From assembly GCA_002409525.1 (NCBI GenBank), contig DHNM01000062.1:7706-46775 (forward strand): DNA of 39,070 nucleotides, in the 5' to 3' direction. A program made the position numbers and the translations under genes. This document shows, in pieces, positions 22,883 to 32,107 of this stretch (positions are counted from its first letter, which is position 1; each line of letters opens with the position of its first letter). The DNA is from Eubacterium sp. UBA5416. Lineage in GTDB: Bacteria; Bacillota; Clostridia; Lachnospirales; Lachnospiraceae. The notes under the pieces are model-generated. The model saw nothing but the letters and a program-made list of their open reading frames with translations, was not told where the DNA came from and made no database searches.

Positions 22883-24553
22883 CTATAATTTTTTCGGAAG
22901 CTTAAATGAGCTCTTTAATGATACAATACGATTAAACACCGGTACGCCCGGTTTCGAGTCGCACGAATCCACACAAAAAAAGCCATTTCGCACAAACTGA
23001 AACTTATCATACGGTTTTGCATTTAAAAATCCGGATTCCAGCATACAGTCATTTAATGTAGTCAGGGAGTCCGGATTCAGGTTCAGAGAACCATCTTCGT
23101 TATAGACGCCCTTGTCTTCATCAATAATATTCTCATACAGACGGCACTGCGCACTGACTGCCGTTGTCTTCTCAACCCACTGGATTGTTCCCTTTACCCT
23201 GCGTCCGTCAGGTGAATTACCACCCCTGGAGGCAGGATCGTAAGTACAGTGGATCTCAGTAACATTGCCATTCTCATCTTTTTCAAAACCTGTGCAGGTT
23301 ACAAAGTAGGCATTCATCAGCCTGACTTCATTACCGGGATACAATCGGAAATATTTTCTTGGAGGTTCCTCCATGAAATCATCTCGTTCAATATATAATT
23401 CATGGCCAAATGTGACTTTTCTGGTCCCCAGTTCCGGATTTTCCTTGTTATTTGGAACATCCAGCTCTTCCTTCTCATTTTCCGGATAGTTATCAATTAC
23501 AAGTTTTACCGGATGTAAAATCCCCATCATCCGCGGTGCCTTTTTCTTCAGGTCTTCGCGGATACAATAGTCCAGCATTGCGTAATCAACGGAACTGTTA
23601 GCCTTCGAAACTCCGACCAGATCGACAAACATGCGGATCGACTCCGGCGTATATCCACGTCTTCGAAGCGCCGCTATAGTGACCAGACGGGGATCATCCC
23701 ATCCATCAACTATTCCATCCTCCACTAACTTTTTAATGTAGCGTTTTCCGGTGACTACATTTGTCAGATAGAGTTTTGCAAATTCAATCTGGCGGGGAGG
23801 CATCTTATATCCCACTTCATGTACCACCCAGTTATACAGCGGACGATGATCTTCAAACTCCAGTGTACAGCAGGAATGTGTAATTCCCTCAATTGCGTCT
23901 TCAATCGGATGTGCAAAATCATACATCGGATAAATGCACCATTTATCTCCTGTATTGTGATGTGTCATGTGTGCCACACGATAGATTACCGGATCCCTCA
24001 TATTGATATTTGGAGAGGCCATATCAATCTTAGCACGCAGCACTTTGCTGCCGTCCGAATACTTTCCGACTCTCATTTCTTCGAATAATCTCAGGTTTTC
24101 ATCGATGCTTCGATTCCTGTACGGGCTTTCTCTGCCCGGTTCCTTTAAAGTTCCCCGATACTGTCTGATCTCCTCCGCAGATAAATCACAGACAAATGCT
24201 TTTCCTTTTTTAATCAGTTTAAGAGCCGCCTCATACATCTGATCAAAGTAATCTGATGCGAAATACAAATGGTCATTCCAATCGGCTCCGAGCCATTTGA
24301 TATCCTCTTTGATCGATTTTACATACTCTGATTTCTCTTTCATCGGATTTGTATCATCAAAACGGAGGTGAAACTCTCCGTGATATTCCTGTGACAGACC
24401 ATAATTTAAAAGAATAGATTTAGCATGTCCAATGTGCAGATATCCATTGGGCTCCGGTGGAAACCTCGTACATACATGATCATATACCCCGTCGGCAAGG
24501 TCCTGATCTATGGCCTGCTCAATAAAATTTCTGGATGTAACTTCTTTTTCCAT
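22883..24553 (-). CDS. glnS: Glutaminyl-tRNA synthetase
   Basis: Charges tRNA-Gln with glutamine. It is 556 aa, the normal bacterial length, without a fused YqeY domain. The class I HIGH motif is at residues 40-43 (PPEPNGYLHIGHAKS). THSCCTLEFEDHRPLYNWV and GWDDPRLVTIAALRRRGY are GlnRS-specific. The KMSKS-equivalent reads VVTGKR at 266-271, where E. coli has VMSKR, so the central Met-Ser is Thr-Gly while the Lys-Arg is kept. The C-terminal anticodon domain contains RGGNSPDGRRVKGTIQWV. TAGGAGG precedes the ATG. There is no T-box leader; the leader is short. The gene is single, divergent from the RNA helicase gene. Confidence 0.95.
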   Translation of the reverse strand: MEKEVTSRNFIEQAIDQDLADGVYDHVCTRFPPEPNGYLHIGHAKSILLNYGLSQEYHGEFHLRFDDTNPMKEKSEYVKSIKEDIKWLGADWNDHLYFASDYFDQMYEAALKLIKKGKAFVCDLSAEEIRQYRGTLKEPGRESPYRNRSIDENLRLFEEMRVGKYSDGSKVLRAKIDMASPNINMRDPVIYRVAHMTHHNTGDKWCIYPMYDFAHPIEDAIEGITHSCCTLEFEDHRPLYNWVVHEVGYKMPPRQIEFAKLYLTNVVTGKRYIKKLVEDGIVDGWDDPRLVTIAALRRRGYTPESIRMFVDLVGVSKANSSVDYAMLDYCIREDLKKKAPRMMGILHPVKLVIDNYPENEKEELDVPNNKENPELGTRKVTFGHELYIERDDFMEEPPRKYFRLYPGNEVRLMNAYFVTCTGFEKDENGNVTEIHCTYDPASRGGNSPDGRRVKGTIQWVEKTTAVSAQCRLYENIIDEDKGVYNEDGSLNLNPDSLTTLNDCMLESGFLNAKPYDKFQFVRNGFFCVDSCDSKPGVPVFNRIVSLKSSFKLPKKL

Positions 24554-24592
24554 CGAATTTGTCCTCCTAAATACTTAGCTGTAGTGTATAAA

Positions 24593-24620
24593 ATCATACC
24601 ACAAAAAATATCTTTTTCAA
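24593..24620 (-). promoter_or_regulatory. Promoter of glnS
   Basis: On the minus strand, -35 TTGAAA (24615-24620), a 16-bp spacer and -10 TATGAT (24593-24598). The leader is about 33 nt, leaving no room for a T-box. Confidence 0.65.
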
Positions 24621-24741
24621 AGGTTTTTCATAAAAATAATGCAAAATCGCAAAAAACAATATAACTGGGACTGTTTTTTTGCTCCAAGGTGTGCTACACT
24701 ATAAAAATGTGTTTTCAATTTATAAGAAAGTTAGGTACAAT

Positions 24742-26271
24742 ATGAATTTTAGTGAATTAAATCTTCGCAATGAAATCCTCAGAGCTGTCCAGACGATGGG
24801 CTATGAGGAAGCCACAGATATACAGACCGGTTCCATCCCCGCCATCCTCGAAGGTAAAGATGTAACCGGTCGCTCCAATACAGGAACCGGTAAAACAGCT
24901 GCTTTCGGTCTGCCGATTGTTCAGCGGACAGCAGATAATCCTGACAGATCCAGTGTGCTGATTCTGGCTCCTACCAGAGAGTTAGCTCTTCAGATTACCG
25001 GTGAAATGAGAAAATACTCGAAATATCTGCCAAACATCGGCGTCGCATGTATCTACGGCGGTCAGCCCATGAATGGACAAATCCATGCACTGAAGAAAGC
25101 CCGTATCGTAGTCGGAACTCCCGGCCGTATCATGGATCACATGCGCAGAAAAACTTTGAAACTGGATCATTTAAAAACAATCGTTCTCGATGAAGCTGAC
25201 GAAATGCTCAATATGGGATTCATCGATGACATCAGAACAATACTTAAAAGTACACCCGATGATCGTCAGACGATACTTTTCAGTGCTACGATTTCTCCTG
25301 AAATCCTGAAAATCACGAAAGAGTTTCAGAAAGATCCGGCATTCGTAAAGACAGATAAAGGGCAGAAAACAACGGCGAAGATTCACCAGAGTTTTTATTA
25401 TGTCCCAAAAGATCAAAAAGAAGACGCTTTAAAGCTGTTAATTGAATATTCCAAACCAAAGAAGGCTTTGGTATTTTGTAACACAAAACGCATGGTAGAC
25501 GGACTCGCGGATTCCTTAAGCGAAAGCGGATATCGCGCAATCGGCCTGCACGGTGATTTAAAACAAAATCAAAGAAACGCTGTTATGCGTGATTTCAAAT
25601 CCGGGCGGTCCAGAATTCTGGTTGCCACTGATGTGGCCGCCAGAGGAATCGATGTTGACAATATAGAAGCCGTATTCAATTATGATGTTCCACAGGAACT
25701 CGAGTACTACGTACATCGGATCGGCCGGACAGGGCGTGCAGGACATGAGGGTGCAAGCTATACTCTCGTTTCCGGAAGAATGCAGCTAAATCAGCTTCAC
25801 TCTGTTGAACGTTATATCAACGAAACTATCGAGGAGAAAAAGATCCCCGGGAAAGAAAATATTATGAAGAATCAGAGTACAATCTTTGAAGACACTCTGA
25901 TAAGTGCAGTTGATTCAGGTGTTGACCCGAAATGGCAGAAATTTGTAGAGACGCTGACCCAGAAAGGATATTCCGCAGTGGATATCGCCGCTGTCCTCTG
26001 CGAGAAAGCGCAGAAGAAAAACAAACGACTGTCCTCCATTCACGATATCGAGTATCGTCCGGCGCCAAAGAACAGCCGTGGTTATGACAGGGGCGCCAGG
26101 AATAACAGAGGCAGGAAAAACGGACATTCCGGAAGACCCTATAAGGGCCATGGGGGCAAAACCTATGGTTCTAAAAAATATGGCAGTAAATATTACGGAG
26201 ATAAAAAGCCTTCAGCTAAAAACTACGGAAAATCAAATAAAAATCATCAAAAAACAGCCACTACAGATTAA
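24742..26271 (+). CDS. DEAD-box ATP-dependent RNA helicase
   Basis: 509-aa RNA helicase of the CshA/DeaD type that unwinds RNA in ribosome assembly, decay or cold adaptation. Motifs: Q-motif FSELNLRNEILRAVQTMGY, Walker A SNTGTGKT, PTRELALQ, GTPGR, DEAD (150-153), SAT (181-183), and HRIGRTGRAG in the second RecA domain. The tail from about residue 440 is basic and rich in Gly, Lys and Tyr (KTYGSKKYGSKYYGDKK), typical of RNA-binding tails. The frame extends back to 24679, but MNFSELNLR from 24742 is the standard family start. The ribosome site there is weak (TTAGGT). An extended -10-like TGCTACACT lies about 40 bp upstream. Confidence 0.92.
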   Translation: MNFSELNLRNEILRAVQTMGYEEATDIQTGSIPAILEGKDVTGRSNTGTGKTAAFGLPIVQRTADNPDRSSVLILAPTRELALQITGEMRKYSKYLPNIGVACIYGGQPMNGQIHALKKARIVVGTPGRIMDHMRRKTLKLDHLKTIVLDEADEMLNMGFIDDIRTILKSTPDDRQTILFSATISPEILKITKEFQKDPAFVKTDKGQKTTAKIHQSFYYVPKDQKEDALKLLIEYSKPKKALVFCNTKRMVDGLADSLSESGYRAIGLHGDLKQNQRNAVMRDFKSGRSRILVATDVAARGIDVDNIEAVFNYDVPQELEYYVHRIGRTGRAGHEGASYTLVSGRMQLNQLHSVERYINETIEEKKIPGKENIMKNQSTIFEDTLISAVDSGVDPKWQKFVETLTQKGYSAVDIAAVLCEKAQKKNKRLSSIHDIEYRPAPKNSRGYDRGARNNRGRKNGHSGRPYKGHGGKTYGSKKYGSKYYGDKKPSAKNYGKSNKNHQKTATTD

Positions 26272-26298
26272 GCTGTGAAATGCAGAAAATAAAAAAAG

Positions 26299-26340
26299 AG
26301 AAACCTGTCGGAATATAAACTCCGACAGGTTTCTTTTTTT
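26299..26340 (+). terminator. Bidirectional terminator after the RNA helicase gene
   Basis: AGAAACCTGTCGGA (26299-26312) pairs perfectly with TCCGACAGGTTTCT (26321-26334). It is followed by a T-run to 26340 and preceded by an A-run, so it also stops the convergent VOC gene. Confidence 0.92.
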
Positions 26341-26344
26341 ATAC

Positions 26345-26728
26345 TTATTGATTCTCTTTTTCAAGTCCCGGCAATATTTCCAGCCAATAGCCATTCGGAT
26401 CTTCGATAAAATAGATTCCCATCTTAGGATTTTCAAAGCAGATACAACCCATCTCTTTATGAAGATCGTGTGCTTTTTCAAAATCATCCACGCGGAAAGC
26501 CAGATGAAAATCATTTTCACCTAAATCATAAGGTTTCTCTCTGTCTCTATTCCAGGTCAGTTCCAGCTCAAAATCCGATGTGTCATTTCCCATATAGACG
26601 ATAATAAATGATCCGTCATCGGCTGGATTTCTGCGTTTTTCTTTCAATCCCAGTGCTTTTTCAAAAAACGCCATGGTTTTGTCCAGATCATAGACGTTAT
26701 AATTCTCGTGAATCATTTTAAATTTCAT
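26345..26728 (-). CDS. VOC family protein (glyoxalase I-like)
   Basis: 127-aa vicinal-oxygen-chelate fold protein. The four expected metal ligands are visible: His7 (MIHENYNV), a glutamate in FELELTW, a histidine in DFHLAFRVDD and the final glutamate in YWLEILPG. DPNGYWLEI is the lactoylglutathione lyase signature, so a glyoxalase I role is plausible, though many VOC proteins have other substrates. AAGGGAGG precedes the ATG. It has its own promoter, so it is not part of the upstream symporter gene's transcript. Confidence 0.86.
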   Translation of the reverse strand: MKFKMIHENYNVYDLDKTMAFFEKALGLKEKRRNPADDGSFIIVYMGNDTSDFELELTWNRDREKPYDLGENDFHLAFRVDDFEKAHDLHKEMGCICFENPKMGIYFIEDPNGYWLEILPGLEKENQ

Positions 26729-26783
26729 AGTGTGCCTCCCTTAACTTAAATATTCCTTTGCATGTTGTGCTGCCGCATTTTCA

Positions 26784-26812
26784 AGTATATGGTATTGACG
26801 GAATAAAAGCAA
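26784..26812 (-). promoter_or_regulatory. Promoter of the VOC gene
   Basis: On the minus strand, -35 TTGCTT (26807-26812), a 17-bp spacer and -10 TATACT (26784-26789). The leader is about 50 nt. Confidence 0.6.
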
Positions 26813-26822
26813 GGAAAAGCAG

Positions 26823-28211
26823 TTATTTATGTATTTTCTTCTGGTATCGAAAGACTTCATCGCAGGCGGTTTTCGACATCACTAAAACACAGATAAGATT
26901 TGGAACAGCCATCAGGGCATTCATAATATCTGAAAAATCCCAGACCACATCAAGTGCACAGGTTGCCCCTATAAAAGCAGTCAAAGCATATAGGAAACGG
27001 TAGATGATACAATAGTCCGGTTTTTTGACAAGGAATTCGAAGGCCTTTTCCCCCTGATACTCCCATCCGATAATAGTCGCAAATGCAAACAAAACGATTC
27101 CAATGCTCACAAGAGCGCCGCCCCATTTTCCAAACGTTGTTGAAAAAGCCGCAATTGTGAGGGCTGATCCCGTGACCAGAGCTCCCTTTTCATCCGTGAT
27201 ACCAAGGACACCGGAGGAAGCCAGGGCGAGACCGGTGACCAGACAAATAACTATGGTATCAAAAAAGACTCCTGTCATACTCACGTACCCCTGTCTCACC
27301 GGGTCATCGGTATTCGCAGCCGCTGCGCTGATCCCGGCTGCTCCAAGGCCGGCTTCATTCGAGAATACACCCCGTGATACTCCCCAGCGGAGGGACTGCT
27401 GCATAGATGCCACAATCGTCCCTCCGGCTCCGCCGGCAACGGCTTTCGGAGAAAACGCCATCTTTATAATCTGTGCAATCCCCGCAGGGAGACTTCTGAC
27501 ATTTACAAGAATTACAAGAATTGCACCTGCCATGTAAAAGACAGCCATGCACGGCACTACCACCTGAGTGATTTTAGAAATACTCTTGATTCCGCCTAAA
27601 ATCACAAAAATTGTTAAGAGCGTGACGACAAGACCACTTAATCCTTTGGATATGCCGAAAGTTTCATCCAGCGCCATAGAGATCGAATTGGACTGAGTCA
27701 TATTGCCCATCCCAAATGATGCAAAAACAGCGAATACAGCAAATAATATGCCCAGTACCATTCCGGTTTTCTTCGCGGGAAACGCCAAAGTCAGTGTATA
27801 CATCGGTCCCCCCGAAATCTCACCCTTTTCGTTTACAGTCCTGTATTTTACAGAGAGAAGACTCTCCGCCAGTTTTGTCGACAGCCCGATAAATGCCGAC
27901 ACAATCATCCACACCAGGGCTCCGGGTCCTCCGAGCACCATAGCTGTAGCCACTCCCACGATATTTCCCGTGCCTATTGTAGCGGCTAGTTCTGTCATAA
28001 GTGACGAAAAGGAGGAAATATCACCCTCCCTTTTCCCAGCTTCTTTATCCTTAAAACCTGTCACACTTTTCAGTGCGTATCCCAGATTGCGTATCGGCAG
28101 AAAATGCATTCTAATCATCAAATATATCCCTGTCCCAAGCATCAGTATCAGCATGGGCGGACCCCATACAAGATCATCAATTCGTCGAAGTAAAGCGGCA
28201 GCCTGCTCCAT
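26823..28211 (-). CDS. Alanine/glycine:cation symporter (AGCS family)
   Basis: 462-aa membrane transporter importing alanine, glycine or a related amino acid with Na+ or H+. About ten hydrophobic helices are visible. Family marks are PMLILMLGTGIYLMIRM near the start, ELAATIGTGNIVGVATAM, GGPGALVWM, SKLAESLLSVKYR, FSNEAGLGAAGISAAAA and ATIIGWEYQGEKAFEFL. The frame begins at 28223, but the first ATG lies inside GGGAGGA; the ATG at 28211 is better placed. It follows add by 85 bp with no clear terminator, so it may be a distal part of the nucleoside operon or have its own promoter. Confidence 0.9.
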   Translation of the reverse strand: MEQAAALLRRIDDLVWGPPMLILMLGTGIYLMIRMHFLPIRNLGYALKSVTGFKDKEAGKREGDISSFSSLMTELAATIGTGNIVGVATAMVLGGPGALVWMIVSAFIGLSTKLAESLLSVKYRTVNEKGEISGGPMYTLTLAFPAKKTGMVLGILFAVFAVFASFGMGNMTQSNSISMALDETFGISKGLSGLVVTLLTIFVILGGIKSISKITQVVVPCMAVFYMAGAILVILVNVRSLPAGIAQIIKMAFSPKAVAGGAGGTIVASMQQSLRWGVSRGVFSNEAGLGAAGISAAAANTDDPVRQGYVSMTGVFFDTIVICLVTGLALASSGVLGITDEKGALVTGSALTIAAFSTTFGKWGGALVSIGIVLFAFATIIGWEYQGEKAFEFLVKKPDYCIIYRFLYALTAFIGATCALDVVWDFSDIMNALMAVPNLICVLVMSKTACDEVFRYQKKIHK

Positions 28212-28296
28212 AAATCCTCCCATAGGTCATATACTCTTATAAGATATACAAGATTATAAGTATTTATGATTCAGATCATCCTCGAGTGAAATGTAT

Positions 28297-29262
28297 TTAT
28301 AATCTTTTGAAAAGTTTTTCTTTTACCTCATCCGAAGCAAAGGCCACTTTCACAGCATTTTTCTGTATCTCAACAATCTCTTCATCGGTGATGCCGCAGT
28401 TTTCCTGGACAAAATCAATTTCTTTTCCAATTGTTGTGTTACTGACAGTACGATTATCTGTATTGAGTGTCACGAGAAGCCCCCGGTCTATGAATTCACG
28501 GAGGGGATAATCATCTTTGCTCTGAACTGCCTTTGTCTGAAGATTACTGACAGGACACATCTCAATGCCTGTTCCACACTCTTTTAATACAGCAATATCA
28601 ACCGGATGTCCGCGAAGTGCAATCCCGTGACCGATTCTTGCGGCACCACACTGCACGGCTTCCACGATGTTTTCCAGGCTGTTACATTCTCCGGCATGGA
28701 TGGTAAACGGCATTCCTAACTTTCGGACCTCGCTGAACAGAGGAATGAATTCCCGCATCGGATAAGCGGCCTCATCTCCGGCAAGATCGGCCGCACAGAC
28801 TCCTTCTCCCAAAAACTCTCTTGCTGTGCGGATCATGCGCAGATTCTGGCTATCACTGTGATTACGCATTGCACACACAATCAGACCATATTCAATGTGA
28901 AACTTCTTTTTGCCCCGTTCAAGTCCCTCCAGGACAGCCTCAATCACCCGGCGGCAATTTAACTGTGCATTCACCGACTGTATCGGGGCCAGCCTTACTT
29001 CCACATAGATGATGCCATCCATTGCCATCTGTCTCATAAAATCATAACCGGCTTTTCTCAGTCCTTCTTCCGTCTGAAGACACTTAAGCGGCAGATCAAA
29101 CTTTTCAAGATATTGCGCCAGGCTTTTACAGTTGTCATCCACCATCAGTTCCCGGTCAGAAACTTTTCTTCCAAGAAGCTCCTCGACGCACCCTCTGCTA
29201 AGAGATCCGTCGAGATGACAGTGAAGTTCGATTTTTGGCAGCTGATTTATTCTCTCATCCAT
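28297..29262 (-). CDS. add: Adenosine deaminase
   Basis: Deaminates adenosine and deoxyadenosine to inosine and deoxyinosine, which PunA then cleaves. It is 321 aa. Zinc and catalytic motifs: HCHLDGSL at the N-terminus, HAGE with the proton-transfer Glu, GHGIAL, and NTDN where the common family form is TDDP. The metal-binding Asp is kept and the next residue is Asn. It lies 43 bp after punA on the same strand, at the end of the salvage genes. An adenine deaminase function cannot be excluded from sequence alone, but the context favours adenosine. Confidence 0.88.
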   Translation of the reverse strand: MDERINQLPKIELHCHLDGSLSRGCVEELLGRKVSDRELMVDDNCKSLAQYLEKFDLPLKCLQTEEGLRKAGYDFMRQMAMDGIIYVEVRLAPIQSVNAQLNCRRVIEAVLEGLERGKKKFHIEYGLIVCAMRNHSDSQNLRMIRTAREFLGEGVCAADLAGDEAAYPMREFIPLFSEVRKLGMPFTIHAGECNSLENIVEAVQCGAARIGHGIALRGHPVDIAVLKECGTGIEMCPVSNLQTKAVQSKDDYPLREFIDRGLLVTLNTDNRTVSNTTIGKEIDFVQENCGITDEEIVEIQKNAVKVAFASDEVKEKLFKRL

Positions 29263-29305
29263 ATGGTACCTCCATTTTTTCTTTCAGCCCTCACGATGTA
29301 ACACT

Positions 29306-30157
29306 TCACCGTATCATTTCATCTCCGATCATGCTTATGGTTTCCGTAACAAGTGACTTAAAATCATCGCTTACACGGTCGGCAGTCTCCTGCACTTCTT
29401 TATGGTTCAGATGCTGATCCGTGATTCCGGCAGCCATATTCGTGATACAGGATATCCCGCAGATCTTCATGCCCATATGATTTGCCGCAATTGCCTCACA
29501 GACGGTGCTCATCCCGGCCGCATCAATCCCCAGTCGGCCATACATCTGTGTTTCTGCAGGTGTTTCATATGCCGGGCCCCGGGACTGCACATAAACTCCC
29601 TGCTTTAAAGGTACTCCTGTGATCTTCGATGCCTTAAGCAGCAGCTCCCTCAAGTCCCGATTATAAACCTCACTCATATCAGGAAATCTTACACCCAGCT
29701 CTTTGGAGTTGGGTCCAGTCAGTGGACTCGGAATAAATGATGAAACATGATCGGTGATCATCATGAGATCTCCCGGTGACAGACTTTTGTTAACACCACC
29801 GGCAGCATTTGTCAATATAAGAATTCCGGCTCCCAGCATCCCCATAAGTCTGACGGGAAGTACGACATCACTCATATCATATCCCTCATAATAATGAACT
29901 CTCCCCTGCATCGCGACGACAGGCACACCCCGTACCGATCCAAACAGGAATCTCCCCTGGTGACCGGGAACGGTAGATACCGGGAAATCCTCTATCTCCG
30001 TATAAGCAAGACTCTGCTCTATCTTCATCTCGTCCGCATAATCTCCAAGGCCGGATCCGAGCACCAATGCCACCTTAGGTTTAAACTTTACTTGCTGCTG
30101 TACTGCATGGACACAGTCTTTCAATTTCTCATATACAAGATTCAAACTTTCTGTCAC
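29306..30157 (-). CDS. punA: Purine-nucleoside phosphorylase (trimeric type), GTG start
   Basis: Phosphorolyses inosine, guanosine and deoxy forms to base plus (deoxy)ribose-1-phosphate. It is 283 aa. Marks of the trimeric family are VLGSGLGDYAD, PGHQGRF, the MQGRVHYYEGYDM phosphate/ribose segment, TNAAGGVN, and GMSTVCEAIAANHMGMKICGISCITN, with the conserved Glu and base-contacting Asn. The start is a GTG at 30157 that overlaps the deoC stop (GTGA). Confidence 0.93.
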   Translation of the reverse strand: MTESLNLVYEKLKDCVHAVQQQVKFKPKVALVLGSGLGDYADEMKIEQSLAYTEIEDFPVSTVPGHQGRFLFGSVRGVPVVAMQGRVHYYEGYDMSDVVLPVRLMGMLGAGILILTNAAGGVNKSLSPGDLMMITDHVSSFIPSPLTGPNSKELGVRFPDMSEVYNRDLRELLLKASKITGVPLKQGVYVQSRGPAYETPAETQMYGRLGIDAAGMSTVCEAIAANHMGMKICGISCITNMAAGITDQHLNHKEVQETADRVSDDFKSLVTETISMIGDEMIR

Positions 30158-30807
30158 CTTTCTTTTTCCTGAACCAGGCGGACTGCCGAACTTGCTCCAA
30201 TCCTGTCACATCCTGCCTCGATAAACGCTTCCATATCCCTAAGGCTGTGAATCCCGCCGGCCGCCTTGATTTTTACTTTCGGATCTATATATTTCTTAAA
30301 CAGTACAACATCTTCGAGCGCTGCACCGGCCGATCCAAAACCAGTGGAGGTCTTGATATAATCGGCACCCGCATCGGATACCGCCCGGCACATGGCAGTC
30401 TTTTCTTCCTTTGTAAGATAACAGGTCTCGACGATCACTTTTAGGATTCTGCCTCCGGTAATTTCCCGAAGTGTCCTGATCTCATCGCAGACGAACTGAT
30501 AATTCTTATTTTTCACAGAAGATATGTTTACTACCATATCAATTTCCGATGCCCCGTCTGACAGCGCCTGTCTTGTCTCTGACGCTTTTGCCGCTGTCAT
30601 ACTGTAACCCAACGGAAAACCTACAACCGTACAGATATTAAGGTCTTTGTAAGTTTCATGCACACGTTTTACATAACAGGGAGGGATGCACACAGAAGCG
30701 GTATGATACTTTAACGCCTCATCACATAATTTTACGATATCCTCCCATGTGGCATATGCCGAAAGCAGTGTGTGATCCACATGTTTCAATAATTCCTGTG
30801 TCGTCAT
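30154..30807 (-). CDS. deoC: Deoxyribose-phosphate aldolase
   Basis: Splits 2-deoxyribose-5-phosphate into acetaldehyde and glyceraldehyde-3-phosphate. It is 217 aa. The Schiff-base lysine lies in ADYIKTSTGFG, and the second lysine in KIKAAGGIHSL; VVGFPLGYS and EIDMVVNI are typical strands. AAGGAGAA precedes the ATG. It is 11 bp after deoB and overlaps punA by four bases. Confidence 0.95.
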   Translation of the reverse strand: MTTQELLKHVDHTLLSAYATWEDIVKLCDEALKYHTASVCIPPCYVKRVHETYKDLNICTVVGFPLGYSMTAAKASETRQALSDGASEIDMVVNISSVKNKNYQFVCDEIRTLREITGGRILKVIVETCYLTKEEKTAMCRAVSDAGADYIKTSTGFGSAGAALEDVVLFKKYIDPKVKIKAAGGIHSLRDMEAFIEAGCDRIGASSAVRLVQEKER

Positions 30808-30818
30808 ATCTATTCTCC

Positions 30819-32012
30819 TTATTTCAGCCGTTCCAGCATGGAATTACCTATTGTTTTCTCCGGCATCTTTACCCCGAAATTATCGATGACGGCAGCCCCG
30901 ATATCTGCAAATGTATCGGATTCCGGGAGCTTTCCATTCCCTTTCATTGATTTAGAATAAGCCAGAAACGGCACCTTTTCTCTCGTGTGGTCGGTTCCCT
31001 TATAGGTCGGATCATTTCCATGATCGGCAGTAATCATCAGTAAATCGTCTTCATGAAGTTTTTTTAAAAGAACTCCCAGTTTTTTATCAAAACGTTCAAT
31101 TTCCTGTGCATAACCAATCGGATCTCTCCGATGTCCCCAGAGGGCATCAAAATCAACCAGATTCACGAAACAGAGACCGCGAAAATCTTCATGCTCCGCG
31201 ATATCTATGGTCTGCTCCATTCCATGTACTGAACTTTTAGATTTTAAAGCCTTCGTGATTCCCTCACCTGCGAAGATATCATTGATTTTTCCTATCGAGA
31301 TCACATCAAGCCCCGTGTCTTTCAAAGCGTTCAGCGCAGTCCTGCCAAACGGCTTAACCGCATAATCGTGGCGGTTGCTAGTCCGCTTAAACTCTCCCTT
31401 TTTCTTTCCTACATACGGTCTTGCGATCACTCGTCCGACCTTCCACTCATCTTTCATCGTAAGTTTTCGGGCGATTTCACAACAGCGGTACAATTCCTTC
31501 AGATCAAATGTCTCCTCATTTCCACAGATCTGAAGGACCGAATCTGCTGAAGTGTAGACGATCATATGACCGGTTGCAATCTCCTCTTCGCCAAGTTCAT
31601 CTAAGATCTCGGTTCCGCTTGCGCTTTTATTGCCGATAACTTTATGACCTGTCTGTTTTTCCAGCTCCCGGATCAGTTCATCTGGGAATCCATGCTCTGT
31701 AAAAGTGATGAATGGTTTCTCAGTCTTAAGTCCCATCATCTCCCAGTGCCCGGTCATCGTATCTTTGCCGTTACTGGCCTCATTCAGTTTCGTGTAATAG
31801 CCAAGCGGATGTTCGGCCGGTTTCACCTGCACAAGCGGATGCATATTGGCAATTCCCATTTTCTGAAGATTGGGAATGTGAAACTCCTTTACACTTTCAG
31901 AGATATGCCCGATGGTATCCGCACCTGCATCCCCGAAATCAGCAGAATCTTTTGCCTCCCCGGCACCCATGGAATCTACTACAATTAAAAAAACCCTCTT
32001 ATATTTAGCCAA
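30819..32012 (-). CDS. deoB: Phosphopentomutase, TTG start
   Basis: Interconverts (deoxy)ribose-1-phosphate and -5-phosphate, linking the phosphorylases to DeoC and the pentose phosphate pathway. It is 397 aa, alkaline-phosphatase superfamily with two Mn. Marks: VDSMGAGEAKDS, SNGKDTMTGHWEMMG with the phosphorylated threonine, NLVDFDALWGHRRD, ITADHGNDPTYKGTDHTREKVP. The start codon is TTG at 32012 with AAAGGAAG 7 bp upstream. A 95-bp gap to cdd contains an extended -10-like TGCTATGAT, so an internal promoter is possible. Confidence 0.95.
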   Translation of the reverse strand: MAKYKRVFLIVVDSMGAGEAKDSADFGDAGADTIGHISESVKEFHIPNLQKMGIANMHPLVQVKPAEHPLGYYTKLNEASNGKDTMTGHWEMMGLKTEKPFITFTEHGFPDELIRELEKQTGHKVIGNKSASGTEILDELGEEEIATGHMIVYTSADSVLQICGNEETFDLKELYRCCEIARKLTMKDEWKVGRVIARPYVGKKKGEFKRTSNRHDYAVKPFGRTALNALKDTGLDVISIGKINDIFAGEGITKALKSKSSVHGMEQTIDIAEHEDFRGLCFVNLVDFDALWGHRRDPIGYAQEIERFDKKLGVLLKKLHEDDLLMITADHGNDPTYKGTDHTREKVPFLAYSKSMKGNGKLPESDTFADIGAAVIDNFGVKMPEKTIGNSMLERLK

Positions 32013-32107
32013 ACTATAACTTCCTTTCCTCTGATTTACATATCTGTCATCATCATAGCAGAATTTACCTCATTCGTATAGGAGACTCATAATCTTTAAT
32101 CTTTTGT

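Noticed and set aside
24554..24592. T-box leader for glnS
   Set aside because: The predicted leader is about 33 nt, far too short for a T-box.
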